Source: Acanthosoma haemorrhoidale
Taxonomy: Eukaryota > Arthropoda > Insecta > Hemiptera > Acanthosomatidae
Assembly (NCBI GenBank): GCA_930367205.1
Contig: OV884015.1
Location: 3,596,001-3,660,000, forward strand
Direction of reading: 5' to 3'
Length of the DNA stretch: 64,000 nucleotides
Each line of letters opens with the position of its first letter. The first letter of the stretch is position 1. The position numbers and the translations under genes are program-made. Positions 49,363 through 62,965 of this stretch are shown here, one piece after another. The notes below the pieces were generated by a model, which saw only the letters and a list, made by a program, of their open reading frames with translations, made no database searches and was not told the origin of the DNA.

Positions 49363-52300
49363 TTTCTTGAAGTAAATTCTAGTTTAAGGGATAATCCAGT
49401 GCTTAAATAATAACTCCTTCAATAAAATAATAATAAACAAGGTTAGATATTAGATTTGGAAGGCACAGCCTTACAAATTTTTAATATTTATCAATGTAAA
49501 ACTAATCAATCCATAGCATTGTCAATAGTCAGATCGAATAGACCTATTTTATATAAAAAACAAAGAATCGAATATTTCTAAAAATATGTTCACTAGTTGT
49601 ATATTTTTTTTTAGTGTATTTTTTTCTGACAAATTTAAAGAGTTTTTTTTTCTAAACAGTTTTTAATATTTATTTGAAAACATTCTTGGTGTCTTACCTG
49701 AGAAATATAAAAAGAATGAATTTTTCAGCTTGTTTATGTTGGTAGGTATTCGTAGAATGAATAACCCAATGAGGCTCAATCAACAGTGTCTTATTGTATA
49801 TTATCACTTCAATTAAACGTCGGAAGTTAAATATTTTTTGTGTAGTATAAACTATTAGTCAGTTTGTATTTGGTGTAGGCTTGAATAGCTATTGTGCCGA
49901 ATGTTATCTTTTGAATATGTTAATTTAATCTTGCTATCTGTGAAGAGTTTTTAATTACTTTTGTGACCTCTATTTCCTCAGTCATCTATTTGTTATTTTC
50001 TATTTTTTTGTCTCTTCTGGATACATTAATGGTTGTACAGAGCCTGTTAGATTCTTTTATTAAGTTTATTCGGCTGGTGTTGAATCCTTTCAAAATGTTC
50101 AGTCTGATCAAGTCTCGGATGAAAATTGCAAGTGTTCAATATCAACTGGTCCCTAAAGGAAATCCCTGGAGGTAAACAATCACATTATTTTCACATCTTC
50201 GTTGGTTTATCAAAACCAGAAACCGTTATGTTTTAAGTCTTTTTTCTTTCTTTCTTCTGTGGCAATTGTAAGCCCTGTGTGAAACCTAGAAACATAACAT
50301 TTTCCATGGAGATTGCATTTGAGGATCTGACAGGACATGAATAATATTGCCAACTACATTAAGTGTCATGTGATTAAGTAATAGTTAATTAAAAAGTAAA
50401 TGTTTTCTTGCCATATTGAATAGGGATCGAAGTAAAGAACTCCATTTTCCGATTACTAATATATGTAAAGTCTGTTGGGACTTGAGTGGATTACAATTAT
50501 AGTAAAATTACACTGGGTTAGCAACTTTTTTGCAGCTTCAATGTGTCTAGTTATTTATACAATACCAATTATTTAAATTTTGTCATGGTTTATCAATAAT
50601 ATATTTTTTAGGGGCGAGAGGGGGTTAGTTATCACCTAGTCTAATGTATTCTTTGGTCAGGAAAGTCAAGCTACCTGTTGGGAGCTACCTCACCTCGATT
50701 GATCAAATATCATTTATATTAAATAAATAATTTACTAAGTATGATTTATAACTAATAGGATTAAGGATGCATTACATTGTATTGCCTTAACTTTTTTTTT
50801 ATATTCAAGATTTGCAGTAGCCAAACAAAGAAAAATGACCCTAAATACCATGTGCCATTATTAAAATATCTGTTTGGAGACATCGAAAAATCGCCTGTCT
50901 TGTTAAAATAACACACGGTGAAGAAGACTCCTGACAAATTGGCTCTGATTGATTCTTTTTTCCATTTATTTGCCTTCATGTGACGTGATTGATAGCAGGG
51001 AAGGCATGCTATTCTATTAGAAACTAACTACAATTATTTACGGACGTTAAATTGAATTCACTGTCCATTTTGATATTAGAACCAAAAACCATTGTATCAT
51101 GAAGCAGTTACACTAGCCAATAGACACCGAGCCCCTATTTTAATTATCTGTGATGAATACTTTATCATAACAATATGAAATTAGATGTATTCATATAATG
51201 TACGATGAGTTTTATGAATTGATGATACATTAATAGAGAATACCTCTCCTATAAAGGCCTAGTAGAAGCACAAGTTCAACTGATGAAATTGTTATATTTC
51301 TCTCGGGAAATCATCAGTATCATTTACATTGTTGATTTTGTAGGGTTTTGTTGTTGTTTTTTCTTAATCAATCATTACTATGATAACTAATGATAACATT
51401 ACTTTGTGGCATGGTGGTTGCCGTATCTTACTTTTGTTTCAGCTGTTAATTTGCTCTGAAAAGATGAGGCACTGTTGAGGGTTGTCTCAACAACCTCCTG
51501 AGAGAAAATGTATAATAAATAAATAGTGAAACTATGGATTATATGTTCATGCCATGTCAGAAATTTTCTCTTCTCCATTTTTTTTTATTGTATCTGATAT
51601 TTTGAATGAAAAGAATTAGTCAGAGAATTGTTTTAATTTATTATTTATTTTGAAATAAACAATGATACCATACCTGAGGGCTGCTCTCCCCATTAACTGT
51701 CACACTTACAATGCGGTAGCCATATTTCCTTTTATTGTAAACTTATTGAAAAATATTTAGACTTTTTATAATAGGAAATTAAAAGAAAAAAAATCTTCAA
51801 GATTAGTATTATCCCTGTTTGACAAATTACAGGAATGAGAGGTGTTAGTGATTCTGTGTATCCTCCTTAATGATTTGTAATTTATCTTGGATGCTGTTTA
51901 CACTGTTGGCTTTAGTTGTCAATTCTGCTAAACCATTAAATATATCCTTACAGATTAACATGAGCCCTTTGGCCACCTTATCCCCATACTCTGACATTAA
52001 AACAAATTTGTATTTTAAATGGGAAGAATTTCTTTTTTAATCATAAAAATGTTTAAACCAATTGTTTTTTCTTCTAATTTGTTGATTTAAAAAAATATTG
52101 AGCGATGAACCAAATTTTTAGTACTAAAATTAATGGAGTTGTCAAAAACACTAGTCTTTATGAATCAAAATAACTATTATGCCGATAATAGAATACAGTA
52201 GTTTGATATGTAGATCATTAACTTGCAAATAAAATAAAATATATGTTTTAGAAAATTACTGTTTTTAGGAAGTGCAAGTGAACAGCTTTTTTGTGTTTCC

Positions 52301-54609
52301 ACAACTGATCAGTTGTGCTGTAAAGATGTAAAAAGCTGTTTTTATAATTTTACTCAATCTCAATTTGTTTTTCAAATACAATTATAAAATCATTCTAAAA
52401 GAGATTACAATTAACAATACAAAAATTAATATTCCAAAAAATCATTGTCATTTTTTTAAACTATTTTTTACTCAATCTTGGAGTTACAGAAAGACCTGAT
52501 GAAAAATTAAATTTCAAGAGCTTTAAGTGAAAAAAATTCATATTGAAAATTATAATGTATAGTACTTATCGTATTAAGAAATGTTTTCTGTGACTAATTA
52601 ATATTATGAAATCATATGCGCTCTGTACTATATAATAGGGATGAAATATCTTATTTTATAATTACTATTTTAAGTCGAATTCGATATGTGCCATAGCCAG
52701 GAACTGTTTTCGGGTTTGATATGAGTATTTTCTATTATTGGGTAGATTAAAAAAAAAAATCAATAAATTATAATTAATCATCTATTCTCCAACAATAATA
52801 TTCATGATACAATACAAAATAAGTTTGTGCCAATCAAGTCTAGACATAAAGTATAAGATTAATAATATAATAATATTTGTTAAATAATTAATTATTTATT
52901 GTTTTTTTTTCAAAACCTGAAACACCCTTATGTTTTGTCTCCTGTTTGTCTGCATGACATGAATGTTATTGGAGGTCGTATTGGATAAAAGGATGACATG
53001 ATAAATATATACATCTCAATAAAATATGATTAGAACCATTAATTAATTAGATACCTATTATTAGAAAAAACGTGTATTTTTTTATGATTTTGAGTAGGGC
53101 ATCAAGAATATATATTATAGGTATTTTATTTTTTTAACCTATTATCACTGGGTTCGCAACTTCAGTTCAACCAGTGATTTATTTTGAGACATGACAATTT
53201 CATATGAAAAACCGATGATGCTAAAAATAAAAGTATTGTTACGACAAATTGTGAATGGACATTAAAACATTTCTTAGATATTACAAAATAATTTTGTATA
53301 TGTACATATAATGTTATATGATAATGGAGGTAAGATAGTACTCCCAGCATGTTAGCTAAGCTATCTCCATCTTACCTTATCAAACAGTTCACATATTCTA
53401 ACTTGAGCAATTTTTTGTTGTTATAGCTCTCAGCAATATTAGCAATTATTAATAATAATCTAAGTTTATCTACAAAACAGCTACTAATCAACTTATTGCC
53501 TATCATATCTCAATTGTCAAGTTCAATTACTTAAAAGTTAGGGCATTATAAATTAAATATTGCAGCTTTCTTTTAGAATTCAAAAGTATAAATTGATTAT
53601 GGATATTTTTGTTTGTATAATTTTTCTTTAAAGGAAGGTTTCGAAGACAAATAAATAATAATAAATGTTGATGACATACATTTTTTATCCCATCTCCAAA
53701 ATTTCTATTGTTTGTTAGTTTTTGAGAATGATGGGGAGGTTGTGTTTGCCATTGAAAGCTAATAATTTATCAACTAGTTATTTTTTCCTTTTGGAAAGCC
53801 ATAACCTTACTTTACAAACCACTTGACTGTTAAATCACATTAAGATTTCCTATTCAGCTTTTGCCTCTTGAGAACTTAATTAATTACTATCCAAACAGAT
53901 CATTGACCTAAATAGGATATGTATCACTGTATTAACCAAGGCTGTACAAGAACTGCCAACATGATATTGTTGGAAATTTAAATTATTAAAAAAGTTAAAT
54001 TATAACATCCGAAGCCCATACTGATATTAAATATTATTAATTAGAAATACTTAAATCTGATAGCGTACTCTATATGATAACATCATTTACTTAATTACTA
54101 ATATATTAAATATTTAATGACCCAAAGATATTAAGGGTCATAAAGTGAAATGACCTCTTCATCAAACAGTGAACTGCCAGAATATATATTTTCCAGTCCT
54201 AAAAGATAATGGGTTCCAGTTTTGAACAAATTAAAATTACAGTATATTGCAATGAGGGGCAACAACAGTCAAAACTCTTAATAACCTTTAAAAATAAAGA
54301 AAAAGTTACTTATTTTTTAAGTAATGAAATAATAGTTAAAAATAACCAAAAATGTTAAGAACTACTGAGGCATTCCTAAAGCCCTAACCCAATGATACAA
54401 TTTATATAACTTTAACTTACAGCTTTATTCTTAATTTAAATCTTTCTTAAAGTTTTGAAAAACAAATAAATGAAACTCCAATCACTAGTAAGTAACATCA
54501 TTGTATTGAATTATCAATTAGTCTCATACTTAAGTGATCCATTAGATTATGAAAGTGAATAAAAAAATGAAAGCAGACTCAATTATATAACTTATAAATT
54601 TCTTATTAC

Positions 54610-54648
54610 AATATATATATATATATATATATAGATATATTATATATC
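54610..54648. repeat. (AT)n microsatellite
   Basis: An uninterrupted AT dinucleotide run is followed by ATAGATATATTATATAT. Confidence 0.95.
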
Positions 54649-55665
54649 ACAATAATTATTGTTATTACATAATGATATAAGATTATAAATTAGCATTACA
54701 ACATAACACTATAATAATAATAATCAATCAATAAACACAACTTAATAATTGATTAACCACTTGCTAAATCCTCATCAGTAGTGTATTATGATAAACTAGA
54801 AAGTATATTGGCGTCTGTAAATATTAAAATTGGCCTAAATGGTAAAATTGTGTTGTTAAATTTCATTTTGCTGTTAAACAGAAAAATAAATAGTTATTAT
54901 CAGCTAAAATATTCAATGCAAAATTTGACTTAATATCAAAACTTAATTATGGGCTATTTGCTAGATGTGATCTGTTTTGTTTAAATCATAAATATATATA
55001 TATATCATTAAAACTAATACAATTTTGTTATTTGTCTGAAATAGAAGATAGTTGTCAGTTTGTTGCTATGGAAGTTCAATTTTTTTTTGGTGGCTATAAG
55101 AAATTAAACTGTAAAAATGGGGCATAACCATAAATATTTTGTTGATCTAGTATTTTTTTTATATTTTATAAATTCAGTGTGAATTTATGCTTAATCACTC
55201 CATTTTTATTCGTTGTATGAATTTTTACTTGCGAGGAAATTTTAGAATGTTTAAATTTAAGCAGAAGTTAAGTTTTAAACTAATGATTGGGAATCCCTTA
55301 ATAACAAATAAAATACAGGACCTAAAAAAAATCAAAATATATTTTAAAACTTTATTTTTAAATACAGCAACGTAATTCACCCTAAACCCTTAATTTCGTC
55401 CGGTTTTATTGTTGTTGTTTTTTGTCAATATTTCAGCTATTAACAATTTCATTTTATTAAAAATATCTTATGGCTGACAGAGTCTAACAAATAAAATTTT
55501 CCTAAAAACTATTAGAATAATATTAGAGATAACGATAGAGTTGCTTATATAAGCTCTAAAAAAAAATAAGTAATTTGTCCTTGGTAATTGCATCAACATT
55601 TGTCAATAAAAAAACTAATTTTCAACTGAACTTTTATCACTTCTCATATTAAAATAAAATAGAAA

Positions 55666-56054
55666 AAAGGCCCCCCCTGGGAGATATTAGCAAATTTAAT
55701 GAAACGTAGAAGCTGGCGGTTCTGTTTGCTACGCATGGCAAGGCCAACCACATCTGAGAATGAAATTAAATAATAATTAGAGAGAGAAATAGTAGATCAG
55801 CCCCCACTACTCACTCCCACCCTTACCTGTTGGTCCAGTGAAAGTCTTTTCCCTTCAGTCTGCCTTCTGGTGCCTATTGGAGAGGGAAACCGTTATCTCC
55901 TTTGGCTCTGTATATCTGCACTTGACATCTGCAGACGTGATATAGTACCTCACACAATGGCCTCTTTCATAGCATACCGCTACGTGCTGACAGATTAGCC
56001 TCATTTCTGCCTATCAATCAGTCCAGTAGTGCTCTCCACTCGTCAGTATTCAAC
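55666..56054 (+). promoter_or_regulatory. putative ATP7 promoter and 5' UTR
   Basis: The base composition turns GC-richer here than in the surrounding kilobases, directly upstream of the ATG and splice donor at 56055-56088. CAGTCCAGTAG at about 56019 resembles an initiator. Assignment to ATP7 depends on the first-exon call and is inference. Confidence 0.4.
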
Positions 56055-59000
56055 ATGGTCAAGTGGATACCTCTGAAAACGACAAGGTAGACAATCAGAT
56101 ATATTTTATCGCATAACAATAATGTAAATTTAAACATGAACTAGGCTACAGGCTACAAATATAATGAAATTGAACAAAAATGCTATAATATCCCGAGTAT
56201 ATTCAGTAACACTACACCATTTCTGACTTCACTCTTTAATAAAATTAGTAAATAAAGAAGAAATTACACATTTTTTATAACAAAAAAATGTATTTATAAA
56301 TTGTAATATGTATTAGAAATAAGGAGTATGCAGACTAACATTTTTTAAATGTTTATAAATGAATTTATTCTTTTGGACAAATGGTGCTGTTATTCTATTT
56401 TTATTACATGACATAAATCATATTGGACATTTTACACTTATAAAAATATGATAATAACTATTATTTTTTGAAATATTGATTTATTAGTAATGTCAATGTC
56501 AAATGTTTGATACTTGTGATAGTTGTATAACAAGGGAATATAATTAACCCCTCCACATAAATTATTTAACAGGAAAAATAATAACTAGTTATTAAATAAC
56601 TGTAAACACTTTTGGATGATTAATGAGCCCCCACCCCCAAAGTATCCACTATTGTCTAAGACAAGTAAACAGTGAGTTAAATCTGCAATAAAACTTATTA
56701 ATTCTGAAGTTTTTTATTATTGCTATTTTCAAAATTGAATAATAAAATAAAATAAATCAATAAATAGCTTTATAATAATTTTAAATAAATTTATGATAAC
56801 ATTATAAATTTTCACTGTCGCTGAAAAGGAGTGGTAACTGATATATAAATGAAATAAAAATAACAAAAAAAGTTCTGAATACAATAAATTACTATATAAA
56901 TAAAAAAAAACTAGCCTTTATAAAAACAATTTTTAAATTATAATTTTGCTTAGCTTTACTTATTATTTATTTCTATTTTTAATAGAAATGATATAATTTA
57001 ATATACAACTTTTGTGTAGTATTTTCATTATTATTTTAAATGTGTTTTTATATTTTTATTTATTTATTTGTAAAAGCAGGGCTCACTTGCTTTTAATCAC
57101 ATAACTACGAGTAAAATAAAAATCACTGTCTACTCAGGGTTTTGTCGAACTTAGGTTTTCTGTATCATGCGGAAGTCGAGTTAACCATTACCACCGTATG
57201 GGAGAGATGATACCATGTAAAATTGAAATGTAAATCAAACTGTCAGCAATAAGTTTTAATTTGGTTTTTGTTTTGCGTGTTTTATCACATAATTAGTGAG
57301 TGTTAAATAACTAATGGGGCTGATAACAGCATGAGGCCTCTCTATCTCCCAGCTCCAAGTCATTTCAATATTAATTCTGTTTTAATCTCTACAGGACTAT
57401 CATTTGTCAAGTGTTTAAGGAAGGTTTCTGTTTGCTTTTTATCTCCGGGCAATTTTTATTTAGTTTCTTCCTTATTTGTATTGCGTCTTGTACATCTTTG
57501 TTAACATTAATATATATCATCATCTGAACAATTATTTTCTGTTTTTTATTGTTGTTCTATTCATCAGTAGAGAGAAAGAGAAAATGTACGAACAAGTTCC
57601 ATTGCTATTAGATGAGGATACAGTCCATGAAACTTATGTTAATTGGGCAGTGTAAGATAATTGACTTTTTCACAGGCAACGATAACATTTTTTATTGCTA
57701 TTTCGAATGTTTAACTAATAATGTTTTTTTTTGTGTGACGGTGTAGTGATGATGAAGAGGAAGAAAAAGAAGAATTGGAAATCGGAATTCAAGGCATGAC
57801 ATGTAATTCCTGTGTCAAAAACATTGAAAGTAACATTGGCGAGAAAAGAGGAGTTTCTTCTATAATTGTCAGTTTTTTCATAATATTATTTGCTTATTTA
57901 TCCTAAACTAGATATCACAAACATTTTGATTGTTTTACATTTAAACTAATTAATAAAATATTGACCTATTCAATGTCAAGTGTATGTTCAATGTTAAGAT
58001 TTTGGATTTGCTATTGGTACATTTTTAATTTATCTTTGCTAAGTTAAATAAAATAAATATAATGTGAACATAAATATTTTTCTGATTTCACATTATCAAT
58101 AAAGAATTTTAAAACATATAATATTTATCAAAATAGATTTACATTAATTCGCTGGAATCATGTGAGGCTAATTTATTTAAATGGCTCTTTGTTTTAGATA
58201 TATATCGGTATTTCTTTTATTTTTTAAATAATTTCTAACAACAAATAATAATTAGTAGTCAATGTTGTTGTAATGTAAATATTAATTGATGTTTAGTAAT
58301 TAAATAATAATGCAAAATTATTTATAAATTTAATACCGCCAATTTAATTGTATTAAAATACTTTTATAGAACGATGGCAGATACAAATGATACAGTGCGT
58401 AACTGTGAGCATGAATAATTCATTATTGTTTATTTGACTTCAATTTTTTTGTTCTAGAGAAGGTATATCTCACTAAGCTAATAACGGCTTCACTACATCT
58501 GTGTTTTGTTTATATTACCCTCATTAGGATGTTTTATTTTGTTTGTCTGTCTAACAATAACTTTACATATGATTAAATTAATCAGAATGATTGATCGTTT
58601 TTATAAAAAACGAATCAATGCTTTGTCATTTCTTGTTACAAGTTATTTCCTATTATTCAAAAGGAATTAAATAGAAAAATTATACACCCTTGTACTTATA
58701 TCCGAGGTAATTGCGGTCAAGTGACCAGTGGATAACCGAGAACGGTGGGTAATGTGATTTTGAAGCTTATTTATTAAAGCAAAAAAGATATAAAAAAGGT
58801 CGACTTTATGTATTATTTATTAGCTAATTGCTGACATAATTATGTCATACAGGGGTGTATAAACAACGTAAGAAATTTTAATATTCACAGTATTTATTAT
58901 TAAAATATATCACAATTTAATTTTTTTCTTATATTTTAGCTATAAATTTTATAAATATATGCATTTTGAAATTTTAGCAAACAAAATATATGTATTTAAA

Positions 59001-62000
59001 TATAGTTAAATATTTATTATAACCTCATGATTGGTAATCATGGATAATAAGGACTCCAACGCATATATGAAACTATACTAAACAATTTAAAATATAAATT
59101 ATTTATTATTTCTCTTATGTTGATTTTTATATATGTGTGTTGATGTAATGTTGATTATGTCAACTACCATTAAATGGTTTGGTTTTATTCTAAAATAAGG
59201 ATGTGAAGAAAGAACTGTTTTTTGTTATTAATATTTCGAGAAATCAACTATAAATGAATATAGTTTTTATGGGGTCATAATGTAAATATAGACGTTATAT
59301 GAGCTGATAGCAAAGTTCATAGAGATCATCCTAAGCAAACAAACGTATTCAAGTGTTGACGTATCGTACACTCGAGGGTTTACCTGCTCACGTCAAATAT
59401 TAAACTGTTGAAAGGTGTTATAATTTCCAAGTGTTCAATTAAATAAATGGCTCTGAATAATTTTTTTTTATATATTTTTAGGGTCTTGAGGGACTGCAAA
59501 ATTGATATAACCTCAAGATCAAACACAATAATATTGACCTTTCCTCTCACAGCATCATGTATAGCTATAGTTAAATAATACAATATTGTATAACACCACA
59601 ATGATATAATATAGAAACAGTTGGTCCTGTTTATTTTCAAGGACCAGTCCCTTCTTCCACTGTTGCTCCCATAGTTTTGGCTCCATATGTGGAGACGGTT
59701 GGCTGACTGGCCCGTTCAACATACACAGAATGAATGATAATTTAGACATGTTCACTATTAACTGGGCCAACTATAATTGTACTAAATTATAAATTAGTTT
59801 GTTAATTAGCAGTAAATGTTATTATCCAAAAGAAAAAAGGTTCGAAAAAGGGCCAGGTTCGAATCCGAAACCTCCTGATCTCTGGTCTGGTGGTCTGACG
59901 ATTGAGCTTTCCTTGTACAAATACTACCCTAGTTAATATCAAGTCTTTTTAGCTGGGTTCCTGCTGCTTTGCACAACATCGGCAGAGGGACTACTATTTC
60001 ATCAAGAGTTTGTTTGCCTGTTTACATAGTTAGATGTTTTTTACATTAAATATTGAACATTTATATAATTTAATATTACGAATTGTGGTGGCCTAAACTA
60101 ATAATTATTATTGTGTTAATATTTTTTTGATATCTTCAGGTCAGCTTAGAAAAGAAGAAAGGAACTATAATTTACAATCCGAATATGACGTCGCCTGAAA
60201 TATTGAAAGAGGCAATAGAAGATATGGGCTTTGAGGCAAACCTCCCGGAAAAGTATAAAAATATCACAGTCAACATTGAAGGAATGACGTGTCAGTCTTG
60301 CGTTAATAATATTGAGGGTAACATATCTGAAAGAGCGGGTGTCATCAGTATAAAAGTAAGTAATTCAACCGTAATAAATATTCTTCGTTGCTGAACTATA
60401 TCTGTGTTAGAATTTTAGGGGGAGGAGTAGTGTAGCAGCAGTAGTTAGATAGATATTTAGCAACCTTAGCTCTTGATTTCTCCATCTCCTGTATTAAGAT
60501 GCAGTTATGTCGCTACCTCTAACATCCTATCTACTCTTGCTTTATCTGTACAACATCCCTACATCCTAACCACTAACCACCTCGGATGTCCAGTAGTCTT
60601 GGCCTCCATAGCTGTACTAATCACCTGGGTGCAGTACTGCTCGTTCAAAGGGTAATTCTCGTTCATTCATTATGTCAATTTCAAGGAGGTAGCTAAAGAT
60701 GAAGTATAAATGGGCAATAATACTTTTTTTTTTTAATTTGTAAATTATTTTATTTATAGAGGAGATGGTCCCAGAATGGAGATTTTTTTTCTATTCTGTT
60801 CTATTTTTATCTTGCATATTCTTAATAAACTGTTCATAAGTACGTGTGAGGTGTTGGTTATGGATCGATAATTTTGTCTATCTACATATTTTTTTTTTTA
60901 TTATTATACAAACGCTTTTGACTGTACGAGTATAATCATTCAAAGTGTTCACGCTCTAATAACAAATCATTGAACAATAAATTATAAATCATATCTGTGT
61001 TGAGCCCTTGGATTCACAATTTATTGAGCTTTGCAGATTGGCAAATCCGGATGGACGTAAGATTGGTATATCATTCCCTTCTCCCTCCCCACTCCCTATT
61101 ATTTGGGTTAAAATTACCATTCTAAATTAGCCCATGTAAATTACAAGCAGTTGTGTAAAATTATTAACGAAGAGATTCGTTTAGAATATCTTGTTCTCTC
61201 TTGTTGCAGTATTTAAAGATTCTACGGACCCTGATAAAAGGACACATACAATATATCCATAGAGTTCTTTAGGATGATCAAGGCTGGCCAATCCTATATA
61301 ATTGTTGGGATGTTTATATCTAGTGATTTATAATATTTTTATATTCTACAGGTCTCGTTAGAACAAAAACAAGGTTATATTACATTTGATCCATTAAAAA
61401 CAGATTCACAAATTTTATGCGATGCCATAGAGGATATGGGTTTTGATGCAAGTCTTGCACTCATTGACGATAAAACAAAAATGTGCAGGATATCGGTCGA
61501 AGGAATGACCTGTAATTCTTGTGTAAATAATATCAAAGGTAAGTTTTCTGATTTTCTATATTTTTTAATGGTCACACTTTTTTTTTTTTTTAATATTTTT
61601 GTTTTATTTTTATTAGGAACCATCTCAAAGAAAGAAGGTATAGACTCTATAGAGGTTAGTTTAGAAAACAAAGAGGCAGTTGTTTATTATTTTCCGAGGG
61701 TGATCACACCTGATGCAATATCGTCAGCTATTGCTGACATGGGATTTGATACGTCCATCTTGGATATTAACGGTCTCAGGTACAAAGGTAGGAATTAGCC
61801 AATTAATGAATTATTCATTATTATATTTATTGTTAATAAGTGCTGTTTCCAAATAATAGAAATGGCCTGTGTAAACGAGGGTGACCCGAATCCAATACAC
61901 CCAAGCTAGATGAAATGATTTGTTAAAGTTCTCTTGGCAATTGTTTGGATTAAAATAATTGACAGTAAAACCACAATATTTTACCTTTTGTCATTTGGTA

Positions 62001-62708
62001 TGCTTATAAACCCTGAATAGTTGCTGGTATGTCTCATTTTGGGCAAAGTTTATTCTATTTTTAAAGTTTTTTGAAACATATTCTTCACAAGATGGATTTT
62101 TGTTGGAGTTTTTTCAACAAAAAATATAAAAACAGTGAATTTGACTAGTTTTACCGGTTATCTTTTAGCTCCTTCAATTCGGGATAGTGGGTGACCTTGA
62201 CTAATCGCTAACCTCAATCATGGAAATTATCTACAGACTAGATTGTTTTAGTCTGTCAGAGCATGCCATTCCCTTTGTTGTTTTTCCACTAAGTTGTATT
62301 ACTTTGGGTTTTATATGTGAAAATAACAACATTTTAAAAAAATGATGTCACTAATTAAGTTAGAGAAATTTGAAAATCATCCGCCATCTTTGTGATGATA
62401 TTATAAATGGCCTATAGAATTAATATCTTATTATTTTATTTATTTTCCATCTTTGATTGGAAGTACTTTTCAGAAGAAGATATTTTTAAATAAATTTTAT
62501 AATTATATTTCAGAACAATTATTTAAAAAAAATTATTTTACTAAAACTGTTGAATTGATTTCAGAAAGAATTAAAAAAGTGAGTGGGAATAATTTCAGTA
62601 AAAATAACAACCAGGTTCCCGATGCAGATAAATGTTTTCTACACATAAAGGGGATGACTTGTGCATCTTGTGTCGCGGCCATCGAGAAGCATTGTAGCAA
62701 AATAAAAG
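56055..62708 (+). CDS. ATP7: copper-transporting P-type ATPase, N-terminal part (7 exons in window)
   Basis: Exons: 56055-56086 (inferred first), 57568-57651, 57747-57867, 60140-60355, 61352-61538, 61617-61787, 62514-62708. The gene continues past the window. They join in phase to about 335 aa of a protein usually near 1200. ATP7 pumps Cu(I) into the secretory pathway or out of the cell. Four heavy-metal-associated domains are present with the metal motif GMTCxSC: C58/C61, C130/C133, C205/C208, and GMTCASC C320/C323. The last domain is incomplete at the right edge. Between domains 3 and 4 is a variable Lys/Asn-rich linker. An acidic stretch (DDEEEEKEE) precedes domain 1. If the first exon is wrong, translation could start in frame at 57584. 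The TM helices, CPC motif and DKTG phosphorylation site would lie beyond 64000. Confidence 0.93.
59835..59935 (-). repeat. tRNA-like SINE fragment in ATP7 intron
   Basis: On the minus strand, GAGCTCAATCGTCAGACC-like sequence (A-box region) is followed about 40 nt later by GGATTCGAACC (B-box). This is a pol III promoter layout but not a foldable tRNA. The tail is undefined. Confidence 0.35.
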
Positions 62709-62764
62709 GTAACTATGATAACCTGCTTCTCACTTTCTAATTATGTTCTAATTGTAAGCATTTA

Positions 62765-62965
62765 CAGAGTTTAGGACGGAAGTGAGGTTTGATTGTTAGC
62801 CTAGTTACTGTGTAGAGTTATGAGTTTGATTCTCACATTGAGAAGAAAAAATTTCATATCGGTGGGAAGATCCATAGAATAAAATCAGCAATCCCATTCT
62901 GGCTAGGAATGGTTGTAAACCTGTAGGTGACCCACCCTAAGCTGGAATAAGTAAGGTCATTAAAT
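62765..62965 (+). repeat. SINE-like sequence downstream of ATP7 exon 7
   Basis: GTTAGCCTAGTTAC (A-box-like, about 62796) and GAGTTTGATTCTCAC (B-box-like, about 62822) are spaced as in a tRNA promoter and followed by about 130 bp of GC-richer sequence. It resembles the other SINE-like blocks in the window but is more diverged. Confidence 0.35.

Larger units (their letters stand above)
43611..55665. other. gene-free AT-rich spacer between ubiquilin and ATP7
   Basis: Over 12 kb without a recognisable host gene. It contains the 110-bp direct repeat pair (47580-47688, 49256-49362), a LINE 3' fragment (48392-48745), (AT)n tracts near 49010 and 54610-54648, and many short AT-rich frames that show no domain. 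The rest is unstructured to my reading. It could harbour distal enhancers or untranslated exons not visible without transcript data. Confidence 0.5.

Noticed and set aside
59835..59935. A tRNA gene near the GGTTCGAATCC motif
   Set aside because: No acceptor stem or complete cloverleaf could be drawn. It is better explained as a SINE fragment.
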